Assembly: GCA_040217575.1 (NCBI GenBank) | Contig: JAVJPW010000002.1 | Coordinates: forward strand, 682,001-746,000 | Reading direction: 5' to 3' | DNA length: 64,000 nt | From: Pacificispira sp040217575 | GTDB lineage: Bacteria > Pseudomonadota > Alphaproteobacteria > UBA8366 > Aestuariispiraceae | Shown: positions 29,436 to 37,779 of the stretch, piece by piece | How the letters are laid out: every line of letters begins with the position of its first letter | How positions within the stretch are numbered: position 1 is the stretch's first letter | The notes under the pieces: model-generated | Seen by the model: the letters and a program-made list of their open reading frames with translations, nothing else | Databases searched by the model: none | Told to the model about the DNA's origin: nothing | Position numbers and translations under genes: made by a program

Positions 29436-31034
29436 ATGGAGCCCTATGCGAAGCTTGCGGCCACTCTGAGCGCGCGCGGCTTTAAACCAGTAGATTTGGA
29501 TGCATGGACGTTTCAAGGGTCGTTAAAAGTAGAACAGTATACCGTGCGAGTCGAACTTCGGGTTCGAGGCCTGAACTTCGTTAACTTGCCAATCGCGACC
29601 TTGTTGGATGATGGTGGCCTTCCGGCTGAAACGATCGCCCATCTTGACGAAACCGGCATATGTTACGCCGCTCCAGGCACCTTGCTTCTCGATCAGTATG
29701 AGCCCGGAAAGTCGATTCTTCGGGTATTGGAGTGTATTCAAGAAACATTGAGAGAATCAGTTAAGGGGGGCACGCCAGGAGCGGTTCTAACTGAGTTTCC
29801 TTTGTACTGGCATGGCGAACGGATATATCGCTGTGAGTCTGAAGACCAGAACCTTGTAATGTGTATAGATACTGTTAGCGCTAAAAAACATGGGATAATG
29901 GTCCGCCCTGACATGGCGGAGCAGAAGCCCCGGTTTGAAAAAGTTGCAGACGTTAAGAAGGTTTTGGTTGACCGGATGATAACTCCGCCAACGAAGCCAG
30001 AACGCGAAAACCTCAAAGGAATTTTAGACTGGTTAAGGCGGCAAGGTATCGAACCAGACGAAGAGCTTTGGGGTGCCATTGTAGATCGAAAGTTAATATG
30101 GATTGTATCAAATAATGGCGAAGTTGGATTTTGTGTGGACAGCCAGTCCCTGATAGGCCGGATACCCGCCGGAAACCGAAATGCGCGCGTATGGAAACAG
30201 CATTTGGCTAGGATCAATGTCCATCGGTTTATCGTGGAAGCTGCTGACGCAAGTTCTATCGTTCTTAGGAATCTAAACGATACTCCCAGTTTGTTGGGTA
30301 AAAACGTCTTGGTTTTGGGTTGTGGCACTGTTGGGGGGTTCGTAGCGAGCCTCCTAAATAGGAGTGGCGCAGGTGTAGGTGGAAAACTCGCGTTAATCGA
30401 TAATCAGACCTTAACTTCTGGGAACCTTGGGCGGCATTTATTGCCATTTGATTATGTCGGCTTAGGCAAGTCCGCTTCACTCAAGCAGGAACTACTTCGG
30501 AGTATCCCTGGAGCAGAAATCCTAGCGCTCAAAGCTGATGCCGTTGAGTATTTCAATAACAAGGCTGCGGGATTTGATCTGGTGATTGACACACTCGGGG
30601 ACGAAGTCACCTCAGTCGCGCTTAATCATATGCTCCAGGACAAGAGAAAGCTCGGATTCAAAATCGCATGCATACACGGTTGGGTATGGGACAACGGTAT
30701 TTCTGTTCAAGCACTGTTAAATCAAGAAGGTGGTGCTTGCTTCAAGTGCCTAAGGCCACGGATTGAAGAACCTTGGCGACACGATCCTCGGAAAGACGTA
30801 ACTGCCATACCTACAATAGTTTCTCCGCGATGCGGAGACGGTGCTTTCACACCGTTTAGCGCATCAGCCTCTATGGCGGCAGCATCCTTAGTCAACAAGC
30901 TTGCTTTGGAATGGGCCGGCGGTATTCAAGGTTCAATTCTCGAGAGTATTGGGCTGGATTACTCGAAGGTGAAAAATAATGAGCGAAGAAAGCTATTTCC
31001 ATACGACGGATGCCCAGCGTGTGACCCCAGATAA
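29436..31034 (+). CDS. cap2: Cap2-type E2-E1 fusion of CBASS
   Basis: 532 residues. The N-terminal E2-like domain has a candidate catalytic Cys76 in DETGICYAAP. The C-terminal E1/ThiF-like domain has the nucleotide-binding GCGTVGGFVASLL near 296-308, then DNQTLTSGNLGRHLL and a candidate catalytic Cys466 in VSPRCGDGAF. CFKC (435-438) and CPAC (526-529) probably hold a structural zinc. In type II CBASS, Cap2 joins the C-terminus of the CD-NTase to a target, priming nucleotide synthesis. Its 3' end overlaps the cap3 start by 56 bases. Confidence 0.93.
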   Translation: MEPYAKLAATLSARGFKPVDLDAWTFQGSLKVEQYTVRVELRVRGLNFVNLPIATLLDDGGLPAETIAHLDETGICYAAPGTLLLDQYEPGKSILRVLECIQETLRESVKGGTPGAVLTEFPLYWHGERIYRCESEDQNLVMCIDTVSAKKHGIMVRPDMAEQKPRFEKVADVKKVLVDRMITPPTKPERENLKGILDWLRRQGIEPDEELWGAIVDRKLIWIVSNNGEVGFCVDSQSLIGRIPAGNRNARVWKQHLARINVHRFIVEAADASSIVLRNLNDTPSLLGKNVLVLGCGTVGGFVASLLNRSGAGVGGKLALIDNQTLTSGNLGRHLLPFDYVGLGKSASLKQELLRSIPGAEILALKADAVEYFNNKAAGFDLVIDTLGDEVTSVALNHMLQDKRKLGFKIACIHGWVWDNGISVQALLNQEGGACFKCLRPRIEEPWRHDPRKDVTAIPTIVSPRCGDGAFTPFSASASMAAASLVNKLALEWAGGIQGSILESIGLDYSKVKNNERRKLFPYDGCPACDPR

Positions 31035-31506
31035 CGAGATGCCAAGGTATGTGCTTATTTCTCTTTCAGATGAAATACTGACTATTGCAAAGCATCTTGT
31101 AACGGAACCCCTAGAGGCAGGTGGGATTCTGATTGGAGAGCGCCGCGGTAAACACTTGCGAGTTGTTGATCTGACGCTCCCTGGGCCAAACGACCTAAGA
31201 AAAGAACATCGCTTTGAGCGGCGCTGCAAAAGCCATCAACGGCATCTAGAGAGACGGTGGCGTGACAGCAATGAGATTCTGACTTGGGTAGGAGAATGGC
31301 ATACCCATCCACATGGGGACCCAAACCCTTCAACTTTGGATCGGGAGGCATCTACTAAGCTAACAGAAGGTGTTGGAATTTCGATGTTTTTTTTGATATT
31401 TGGGACAAAAAGAAGTTCATATACACTTGTAGACGCTGATCAAAAACCTAGTCGTCTTAAAGTTCTCGAGAAATCTGAACAAGGTACTTTGTTGGGGTTG
31501 AACTAG
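30979..31506 (+). CDS. cap3: Cap3-type JAB/JAMM isopeptidase of CBASS
   Basis: 175 residues. The JAMM zinc site is complete: Glu46 in PLEAGGILIG, then His108, His110, Ser118 and Asp121 in EWHTHPHGDPNPSTLD. Cap3 removes the CD-NTase from its conjugates, opposing Cap2. The start at 30979 lies within the 3' end of cap2 in another frame, a common overlap in type II CBASS operons. With CD-NTase, Cap2 and the divergent Cap15-like gene, the system is complete. Confidence 0.92.
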   Translation: MSEESYFHTTDAQRVTPDNEMPRYVLISLSDEILTIAKHLVTEPLEAGGILIGERRGKHLRVVDLTLPGPNDLRKEHRFERRCKSHQRHLERRWRDSNEILTWVGEWHTHPHGDPNPSTLDREASTKLTEGVGISMFFLIFGTKRSSYTLVDADQKPSRLKVLEKSEQGTLLGLN

Positions 31507-31906
31507 TTTAGAGTCTCGATAACTTTAGCAGTTGTCGCACGACTAGCGACTCACGTGTATGGCAGTAAATTGGGTCCGAGGAATTGAGAACTAGCTGGTG
31601 AAAAAGTTTCGCTCGCGACAGCGTTTAGTCGCGGCGTAGAGGTCAGGACCCTTTGCATGGAAATGTCGACCAAGGTCTTCCGCCAAGAACTCTGGCAACC
31701 GTATTTCAAACTCCTTGTCGGTCATTCCTATGGCTATCCCCCATCCAATCGCGTTGCCGGCACATTGAGCCAGATAGGTCTCAATGGCTTTTTGACGCTC
31801 CAACCCCTTCACCTGCCCCGGTGCGACTCGGGACCGGAGTTCCGTTAGATCGGTTGACCTGAGCCCTTAAACTTCCTCCAGATTTGGGTAGAGTCCGTCG
31901 ACATTT
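31507..31906. other. Gap between cap3 and the IS3 element
   Basis: Roughly 400 bases hold only one weak reverse-strand open frame at 31591-31812, annotated separately. The rest shows no recognisable gene and appears to be debris bordering the insertion sequence. Confidence 0.5.
31591..31812 (-). CDS. Possible small hypothetical protein (73 aa)
   Basis: The reading frame gives a compact protein containing GNAIGWGIAIGMTDKEFEIR and GRHFHAKGPDLYA, whose composition looks more like real coding than chance. The ATG at 31812 has no clear ribosome site. It lies between cap3 and an IS3 element and may be a fragment of a longer gene. I do not recognise it. Confidence 0.3.
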   Translation of the reverse strand: MKGLERQKAIETYLAQCAGNAIGWGIAIGMTDKEFEIRLPEFLAEDLGRHFHAKGPDLYAATKRCRERNFFTS

Positions 31907-31954
31907 TGAGCCTGTCCCCGAATCGCGTCCGGCCAGCATGAGGGAATCCGGCCT

Positions 31955-32767
31955 TCATCGGCTGGGGTTAACCCCAGCCGATGAAGCAAATTCGGCCGGT
32001 GTCATGAACCCCAGGGATGTGTGAGGTCGGGTCTCGTTGAAGTCCCGGCGCCACGCCTCGATCTTGCTTCGGGCGTCGTCCAGAGACAAGAACCAATGCG
32101 TGTTCAGGCACTCGTCCCGGAAGCGCCCGTTGAAGCTCTCCACATAGGCATTGTCGGTCGGCTTGCCGGGCCGGGAGAAGTCCAACGTCACCCGGTTGAT
32201 GTAGGCCCAGTGATCCAATGCCTTCGAGATGAACTCCGGGCCGTTGTCGACCCGGATCTTCGACGGCGCCGTATCCCGTTCGAACAATAGGCGGTCCATG
32301 ACCTCGACGACCTGTGCGCCCTTGATCCCCTGGTCGACATGGATCGCAAGGCATTCTCGGGTATAGGCGTCGACCACTGTCAGTGCCCGGAAACGCTTCC
32401 CGTTGAACAGGGCGTCCGAGACAAAATCCATAGCCCAGATCTCGTTCGTCCTGCTTGCCTGCGGACGTTCGACACGCCGCGCTGCCGACACATGACGCCG
32501 CGGCCGCTTGGCCCTCAGGTTCAGTCCTTCCAGGCAATACAGACGTCGGACACGCTTCACGTTGACCTCCCAGCCTTCCCGGCGAAGCAGAATATGGATG
32601 CGGCGATAGCCATAACGCACCCGCGTCTCCGCAATCTCGCGGATCCGCTGGCGCAAGGGCGCCTGGTCCTCCCGGCGGGATTTGTAGCGATGGGACTTCC
32701 GGTCGAACCGGAGCGCCGAGCAGCCGCGCTGCTCACTTACCCGGAATGCGTCCTGCACCCACCGCAC
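31955..32767 (-). CDS. IS3-family transposase OrfB (integrase catalytic domain)
   Basis: The rve-type DDE domain is shown by NEIWAMDFVSDALFNGKRF (first Asp), IRVDNGPEFISKALDHW (second Asp) and NAYVESFNGRFRDECLN (Glu). The N-terminal HTH_21 part has YGYRRIHILLRREGW. Its reading frame extends upstream in the -1 frame to the slippery site at 32797-32803, so the functional product is an OrfAB fusion. The frame is uninterrupted, and the element may still be active. Confidence 0.92.
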   Translation of the reverse strand: MRWVQDAFRVSEQRGCSALRFDRKSHRYKSRREDQAPLRQRIREIAETRVRYGYRRIHILLRREGWEVNVKRVRRLYCLEGLNLRAKRPRRHVSAARRVERPQASRTNEIWAMDFVSDALFNGKRFRALTVVDAYTRECLAIHVDQGIKGAQVVEVMDRLLFERDTAPSKIRVDNGPEFISKALDHWAYINRVTLDFSRPGKPTDNAYVESFNGRFRDECLNTHWFLSLDDARSKIEAWRRDFNETRPHTSLGFMTPAEFASSAGVNPSR

Positions 32768-32790
32768 GATCTCCCGACGGCGGCCAGGCG

Positions 32791-33057
32791 CTATACCTTT
32801 TTTGCCAGAACCTCCTGCAGCATCGCCTTGTCCAGCGACAGATCGGCCACAAGCCGCTTCAGCTTCTGGTTCTCCTCCTCAAGCTGACGCAGCTTGCGCA
32901 ACTCCGTCGGCCCAAGGCCACCATACTGCTGCTTCCAGCGATAGTAGGTCGCCTCCGATACGCCCATCTTCCGGCACACTTCCGCGACCGGCGTTCCAAC
33001 CTCCGCCTGGCGCAGCGCAAACGCGATCTGCTCGCCCGTGAACTTCGACTTCTTCAT
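32791..33057 (-). CDS. IS3-family transposase OrfA
   Basis: 88 residues. A helix-turn-helix (KFTGEQIAFALRQAEVG, VCRKMGVSEATYYRWKQ) is followed by a leucine-zipper-like coiled coil (LRQLEEENQKLKRLVADL). It binds the IS ends and partners OrfB. Its 3' end holds the A6G slippery stretch at 32803-32797 for -1 frameshifting. Confidence 0.92.
   Translation of the reverse strand: MKKSKFTGEQIAFALRQAEVGTPVAEVCRKMGVSEATYYRWKQQYGGLGPTELRKLRQLEEENQKLKRLVADLSLDKAMLQEVLAKKV
32797..32803 (-). promoter_or_regulatory. Programmed -1 frameshift site (AAAAAAG)
   Basis: On the reverse strand GCAAAAAAGG lies just before the orfA stop. A -1 shift here reads on through GIAPGRRREIVRW into orfB, as expected for IS3-family OrfAB. 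Confidence 0.75.
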
Positions 33058-33139
33058 GGCAAATTCCTCCAGCTCATCACGCTTCGAAATTGCCAGAATC
33101 TCTCATTCTCAATGGACGCATTCTTCGGGACAGGGTCAA

Positions 33140-33255
33140 CCGGAAAGACCTTGAAGCAGTTTCGTATTGAAACTCTGGAGGCATGGTCTGATTTGGTGGC
33201 TGAAGAAAACGAGCACGAGCATTCAGTCGTCTTCCATAGTTAACGTGACAAGACC
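33140..33255 (+). mobile_element. IS6-type remnant A (transposase 3' end with terminal repeat)
   Basis: The sequence encodes KQFRIETLEAWSDLVA, the C-terminus of the transposase at 47618-48307, and ends in the terminal repeat GTTAACGTGACAAGACC. It lies on the opposite strand to the intact copy and starts abruptly at the IS3 right end. It is a non-functional fragment. Confidence 0.8.
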
Positions 33256-33401
33256 CTCTTCAATATAGCGATAGCTCAGCGTGTAGCGATAGTAGAGCCG
33301 AACGGCAGCTTGGATTGTCGATGGGTGGAAGCGGTGACAACATAGATCGAGTGTTGCGTCACCGGCTAGTGCCATGAGTCACCGGTAAATGTGACAATGT
33401 C
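33256..33401 (-). mobile_element. IS6-type remnant B (transposase 5' end with terminal repeat)
   Basis: It matches, with several differences, the stretch 48203-48349 of the intact element: the transposase 5' end and the outer repeat, which here is degraded (GTAAATGTGACAATGTC). It begins exactly where remnant A's repeat ends, so two fragments in opposite orientation are joined head to tail with no spacer. Confidence 0.7.
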
Positions 33402-33541
33402 CGTCAATCATCGAGATAGCTCCTCAACTCATGCGGTGTAGGTTGGAGCGATGTGGATCAAGCTCAACCGTTACGCGTAGTTCTAAAAATAACTAACAAA
33501 TAAATCGTAATAATGGTATTATTGGTGAGAGGGAGGGTATC

Positions 33542-34279
33542 ATGTTACGACAATTGTTCTTCTCTTGGCTCCGCGCTTCTCGATTCGTCGCATTATTCTT
33601 TACCCTAATTTTTTCGCTTGGACTGGCCGCATGCGACACAGTCCCGGAAGAAGCCGTGACGCTGGCAGATACCGTCGGTCGTGATCTTGAAGAGGTGCAC
33701 CGCGCCCATCGGGAGATAGCAAATCTGCTTTACGGCCGCCTTGAAGCTGAGATCAACCGCTTCATCGACGATACGTATCGGCCGGCCTATCTTCAGCAGC
33801 TTCTCCAGAACCCGACACTAGATTTCATTGGCGAGTTCCAGGCGTCGTTGACCGATGAAAGCCTGGAAAATGATCCCGGCGGTCCTCTATTGATCCTCTC
33901 GTCCGTTCTTGAGGGGGCCCAATCCGACATCGAGGCAAAGCGTATGGAGTTGCTGGCGCCTATTCAGGCGGAAAGGGTTTCGGTACTTGAAGAAATTGAT
34001 GCCGCACACCGGCAAATCCAGCAGGGCCATGACGTCGTTGTCGCACACCTTCGCTCCGTCCGCGCGGTGCGCGACACCCAAAACGAAATGCTGTCCGAGT
34101 TGGGCCTTGGCGACTTGCGACAACGCATCGCGACCCGCACAGCCGATATCTCAATCAAGGTCAGCGAACTCGTCACGCGTGCTCGTTCAGCCGAGGACCG
34201 GACCGCCGATGCTGCAACGCGCGTGCGAGAGCTCGACGGAATGTTGGACGAACTTAGGGACACACTCGGGATCGACTAA
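33542..34279 (+). CDS. Lipoprotein with coiled-coil, unknown function
   Basis: 245 residues. The signal peptide (FVALFFTLIFSLG) ends in a lipobox LGLAAC, so the mature protein starts at Cys31 and is lipid-anchored. The rest is almost entirely helical and charged, with long coiled-coil stretches (AERVSVLEEIDAAHRQIQQ, SEDRT-like heptads). GAGAGGGAGGG just upstream of the ATG is a strong ribosome site. It heads a same-strand cluster with a lipase, a nuclease and membrane proteins. No family is recognised. Confidence 0.8.
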   Translation: MLRQLFFSWLRASRFVALFFTLIFSLGLAACDTVPEEAVTLADTVGRDLEEVHRAHREIANLLYGRLEAEINRFIDDTYRPAYLQQLLQNPTLDFIGEFQASLTDESLENDPGGPLLILSSVLEGAQSDIEAKRMELLAPIQAERVSVLEEIDAAHRQIQQGHDVVVAHLRSVRAVRDTQNEMLSELGLGDLRQRIATRTADISIKVSELVTRARSAEDRTADAATRVRELDGMLDELRDTLGID

Positions 34280-34294
34280 AAACGGAGAACGGTC

Positions 34295-34597
34295 ATGCCC
34301 TTCGATAGAAACGCATTTCTACAGAGGCTTGAGCAGGCACGTGCGGAGACCAGGGCCACGCTCGATGGTCGCTTCGAGGACCACTATCGCGGCCTTCGCG
34401 GCCTCTCACAGGAAGAGATTGAGGCCATCACGCCCGACCGCACGGATGAAGAGGTATACGAAGTCCTTATGGCAACGGTACAGGAAGCGACCCGGCAGAA
34501 CATAGAGCAGGCCGAGCTTGTGAATCGAATCAAGGAGCTCGGAACAGTCGCCATTGCGATCGCCAAGAAAGTGCCGTCCCTGGCGGCGTTGCTTTAG
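34295..34597 (+). CDS. Small helical hypothetical protein (100 aa)
   Basis: No signal peptide or membrane segment; helical and acidic, with AFLQRLEQARAETRATLDG at the start and NRIKELGTVAIAIAKKVPSL at the end. It lies 15 bases after the lipoprotein gene, with GGAG before the start, and 10 bases before the lipase gene. It may partner one of these. I do not recognise a family. Confidence 0.72.
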   Translation: MPFDRNAFLQRLEQARAETRATLDGRFEDHYRGLRGLSQEEIEAITPDRTDEEVYEVLMATVQEATRQNIEQAELVNRIKELGTVAIAIAKKVPSLAALL

Positions 34598-34607
34598 GGG
34601 CGAGCGC

Positions 34608-35813
34608 ATGACGAATGACAGCACCGGGAGACCCAAGAAGACTTCAGGCAAGAAGTCGGCCGCGAAAAAGGCGGTCTCAAAGACACCGCGAGCGCGCTCG
34701 CAGCCTGTAGCCGACATTGCCGTACCTCCTGGTATCCCGAACGTTTTCGATGCGCCGGATCTCTTGAAACCTCCGGTTCGGCGGGCCGCTTATAGCGATA
34801 GAACAGCCTGGTTAATGGCGGCGCTCTCCGAGTTGGCATATTTCCAGTTCGAGGGCACGCAAGCTGGCCTGGAATCGCTGATTACCGATATCCATGGGAT
34901 TGTGACTGGAAAGACGTCTGAGGAGTCCCGCAAGAAACTAAGCCAACTCGTCATCGGGTTTTTACTCAAGCAACAGCATACCGATACTGATGCCAAAGAG
35001 CGACTGAGAGAAACCCTGGCGATCGCGGGACTGACACTGGATAGCGTCTACAATGCGGCCGGCACGCAGGCTTTCCTTGCTCATCGCGATCCGGAGGGAG
35101 ACTCGACTGGGATGAGGGTTCTTGTCTTCCGCGGAACGGAAATGAACATGAAGGATGTTTGGACCGACCTAGATGCTACCATGGTGCCGGCCATCGGCGC
35201 GATTGGAGACGAGAAGGTTCACCGCGGCTTTCAGCGGGCCTACGAGGCGATACGGGCCGATGTTGAAAAGGACCTGCGTGATCGTCAGCATCTGCCACTC
35301 TACATCGCTGGGCATTCCCTGGGCGGGGCTCTTGCGATCGTCGCGACATGGTTCACAGCAGCCAACAGCCTCGGTGCGTGCTACACCTTCGGCGGCCCCC
35401 GGGTGGGTAACCTGGAGTTCGGGGAGCGATTCAAAACCCCGATTTATCGTGTCGTAAACGCGTCCGACTATGTGCCCAGGGTGCCGCCGAATTGGGTCAA
35501 ACACTTGGCCGCCCTGCTTCGAGGCCTTTGCCGGCTCGTACCGGTTCCCGGTATGGATTTCCTTATTCGCCAGCTGCACCGTTTCTCCGGATACGTTCAC
35601 TTCGGCGACATGCGATATCTTCGTTACTCGGACATGGGTGCGAATGGCGATTATCCCATGATGAGGGTGATATCGAATCCTGCCCTTTCAGTTCGCGCGG
35701 GTTGGGTCATTCGTCGTTGGATTTCGACTCGGGGAAAAGGCGGAGTCGAGGACCATTCGATCAGCATATACCGCAAAAAGCTGCGTGCATTTGCGGTTAG
35801 GAGAAATTCCTGA
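34608..35813 (+). CDS. Class 3 lipase-like protein with basic N-terminal tail
   Basis: 401 residues from the ATG at 34608. The first ~30 residues are Lys/Ser/Ala-rich (KKTSGKKSAAKKAVSKTP), reminiscent of histone H1-like tails. The lipase_3 core follows with FRGTE (174-178), the nucleophile elbow GHSLGG (Ser237), TFGGPRVGN and NASDYVPRVPP, which carries the catalytic Asp. No signal peptide is seen, so it is either cytosolic or delivered by another route. Lipid-cleaving enzymes of this fold occur both in metabolism and in anti-phage or interbacterial systems. The function here is unknown. Confidence 0.85.
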   Translation: MTNDSTGRPKKTSGKKSAAKKAVSKTPRARSQPVADIAVPPGIPNVFDAPDLLKPPVRRAAYSDRTAWLMAALSELAYFQFEGTQAGLESLITDIHGIVTGKTSEESRKKLSQLVIGFLLKQQHTDTDAKERLRETLAIAGLTLDSVYNAAGTQAFLAHRDPEGDSTGMRVLVFRGTEMNMKDVWTDLDATMVPAIGAIGDEKVHRGFQRAYEAIRADVEKDLRDRQHLPLYIAGHSLGGALAIVATWFTAANSLGACYTFGGPRVGNLEFGERFKTPIYRVVNASDYVPRVPPNWVKHLAALLRGLCRLVPVPGMDFLIRQLHRFSGYVHFGDMRYLRYSDMGANGDYPMMRVISNPALSVRAGWVIRRWISTRGKGGVEDHSISIYRKKLRAFAVRRNS

Positions 35814-35838
35814 ACGCCTCCTACGGGGGTATTGGACT

Positions 35839-36543
35839 TTGGTAGAAAACATAAAAGAACTTATCAAGAAGCCGCGCACTCAAGCAACTGTCGGTGGCGG
35901 GGCAGGTATAACTGCAATGGTGATAGCAGATCTTGGGCTGCCATCTGACTCGAGTGTTGCGACCCTTCTCGATGCGTTTCTCGACAGTGCTTTGTTCCTT
36001 GGCTTAATGGGGGTCGCGATCTCGGCCGCCAGTCTCTTTCTTGTTGTGATTGAGGCCGCGCGGAAGACGGAAGCAGAACGTGCCTTGTCGTCCAATGAAG
36101 CAGGGCGTTTGAGACGGTTCGAGAAAGAAAATCCGGAGAAAAACTCGGAAGACGACGTGGCGTTTGCCTATCTTCAACTCCAGGACCGAAAGCACAAAGC
36201 CGCCACGCAACGCGTGACAAATCTCGTGGAGGCAGCCTACCGGATGTTTCTGGCGTTGAAGATTTCTACGCTTGGACTTCTATCGACCGTTCTATCGGAT
36301 GCGCTGTTTGAGGATTCGCCAGAAGAGGCGAACTTAGGCGCGACAGGAGCGCTTAGGGGAGATGCCAGTTGGTGGGAGCCGATTTGGGCGGAAGTGCTCA
36401 CTGTATTGAGAAACCTACAAGGTTTCCCGGACGAGATACCGGAGGCGCTTATCGGCGGCGCCCTGGCCGCTGCCGCAATGGTATTGATCTGGTCCGCTGT
36501 AGCAATCGTCGTTGATGACCTAAATGCTGAGAGGCAAAACTGA
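35839..36543 (+). CDS. Membrane protein, unknown function
   Basis: About 234 residues. A TTG at 35839 with GGGGG 9 bases upstream is the favoured start; a GTG at 35785 would overlap the lipase gene by 29 bases. Membrane segments are likely around VGGGAGITAMVIADLG, ALFLGLMGVAISAASLFLVV, the middle KISTLGLLSTVLS and the end GALAAAAMVLIWSAVAIVV. A charged helical loop (RFEKENPEKNSEDDVAF) lies between the second and third segments. The stop overlaps the start of the nuclease gene (TGATG). No family was recognised. Confidence 0.72.
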   Translation: MVENIKELIKKPRTQATVGGGAGITAMVIADLGLPSDSSVATLLDAFLDSALFLGLMGVAISAASLFLVVIEAARKTEAERALSSNEAGRLRRFEKENPEKNSEDDVAFAYLQLQDRKHKAATQRVTNLVEAAYRMFLALKISTLGLLSTVLSDALFEDSPEEANLGATGALRGDASWWEPIWAEVLTVLRNLQGFPDEIPEALIGGALAAAAMVLIWSAVAIVVDDLNAERQN

Positions 36544-37289
36544 TGAAACACTTTAACCTGATGCTCGCGCTGACCAGTCTGCTAACGCCTGCGGCGGCGT
36601 CCGCCGAAAGCTCTGTTTTAAAGCTGGACTATCCCGGATTTACGATCTGGCATGATTGCAGGCTCGGCGGTGCACTGGCGGCCTTCTACGCGCCGGGACC
36701 CGATACTGGGGATGTCGAACGAGATCACCATTTTCATCTTGATCCAAATCTACCCGACGGCTGTGACCAACAAACGTCGACCGATAGCTACCCCTCTCCG
36801 GCGGACGCATTTTCCTACGATCGCGGCCATCTCGTTCCGGCCAACCATCTGGATGGAGACGCCGAGGCGATCGCAGCCTCCAACGTCATGACGAACATCA
36901 CGCCCCAGCAGTCAAATTTCAACCGGACGGGCGCCTGGCGTGAGACCGAGAAACGCATCGAGTGCTGGCGTGAAGACCGGGACATCGGAATTTGGATCGG
37001 CGTTGTCTGGGGGGACGATGCGTCCAATGACCATGTCATCGAGTCTCACGGTATTCCAACGCCAGATGCCTTTGTAAAACTTGTTATCGACCGCCGGGCT
37101 GGTTCGGCAATCGCCTGGGAGCTTGACAACACACACCTACGCGCCGGAGTGCTCGATGAGCATACAATGTCACCGTTAGAGGCAGGTGAACTCCTGGAGG
37201 CCTTAATCGGGCCGCAGGAGGCGTTCCAGGCGCTGCCAGCGACTACAGACTCGGATGAGTGGCCTAAGCTCAGCTGTGATCAGGGGTGA
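36543..37289 (+). CDS. Secreted DNA/RNA non-specific endonuclease (NUC1 type)
   Basis: 248 residues. A signal peptide (LMLALTSLLTPAAASAES) points to export. The NUC1 betabetaalpha-metal core has DRGH at residues 93-96 (SYDRGHLVPANH), followed by NITPQQSNFNRTGAW, which supplies the metal-binding Asn. Several cysteines suit an oxidising compartment. It cleaves DNA and RNA without strong sequence preference. Its start overlaps the preceding membrane-protein gene, so it belongs to that operon. A periplasmic role such as degrading incoming DNA is possible but is inference. Confidence 0.88.
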   Translation: MKHFNLMLALTSLLTPAAASAESSVLKLDYPGFTIWHDCRLGGALAAFYAPGPDTGDVERDHHFHLDPNLPDGCDQQTSTDSYPSPADAFSYDRGHLVPANHLDGDAEAIAASNVMTNITPQQSNFNRTGAWRETEKRIECWREDRDIGIWIGVVWGDDASNDHVIESHGIPTPDAFVKLVIDRRAGSAIAWELDNTHLRAGVLDEHTMSPLEAGELLEALIGPQEAFQALPATTDSDEWPKLSCDQG

Positions 37290-37308
37290 TGGGAGAGGAA
37301 AACAAGCA

Positions 37309-37779
37309 ATGAGATTATTAGTCGCTGCCGTTTTTGTTTTCTGGATGCTGCCTCATAGTCCGATGTTTGCACAGGGATTCGAACCATCCGAGTCCGATGA
37401 ACGAGTAGGCGAAGCTACTCTCGAGTCGCTTGCAGTTTCATGCCATGCGCTTTTTGCACGACGACCTGATCAGGGCGAATGGACCAGGTGTTTGAACGCT
37501 TATCATCGATTCAACAGGTTCTTGACCAGTGATGACATCGACAAACCGGCTTGGAACTATGCTCACTACTGTTCTGAAAGTCGCTCAAGTCCGAGAGTCC
37601 CCGAGGTGAGACGAGTTGACCAAGACCGCCTAGAAGAGTTAGCACCGGGCTTTGTGATTTGGGCATATGGGTTGTCTCGACCCGTCGATGGTCGCGAGGT
37701 GTGCTTAGACTTTACGCGGACTTCCGAGCTCGACCTCGCGGAGTGCGCCCTTGAAGTACGGTACAACTGCAAACTATGA
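37309..37779 (+). CDS. Small exported Cys-containing protein
   Basis: 156 residues from the ATG at 37309, with GGGAGAGG upstream. The N-terminus is a signal peptide (LLVAAVFVFWMLPHSPMFA). The mature part has six cysteines (for example SCHALFAR, TRCLNAYH, HYCSES, EVCLDF, AECALE, YNCKL), suggesting disulfides in the periplasm. I recognise no family. Its stop overlaps the start of the next membrane-protein gene, so it belongs to the same cluster. Confidence 0.72.
   Translation: MRLLVAAVFVFWMLPHSPMFAQGFEPSESDERVGEATLESLAVSCHALFARRPDQGEWTRCLNAYHRFNRFLTSDDIDKPAWNYAHYCSESRSSPRVPEVRRVDQDRLEELAPGFVIWAYGLSRPVDGREVCLDFTRTSELDLAECALEVRYNCKL

Larger units (their letters stand above)
31907..33138 (-). mobile_element. 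IS3-family insertion sequence, IS407-like
   Basis: A 1,232-base element has imperfect terminal repeats beginning TGAGCCTGTCCC on the left (31907) and TGACCCTGTCCC on the right, read from 33138. It carries orfA and an orfB joined by a -1 frameshift. No target-site duplication is visible, which suggests recombination or deletion after insertion. The right end abuts an IS6-type remnant. Confidence 0.85.
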
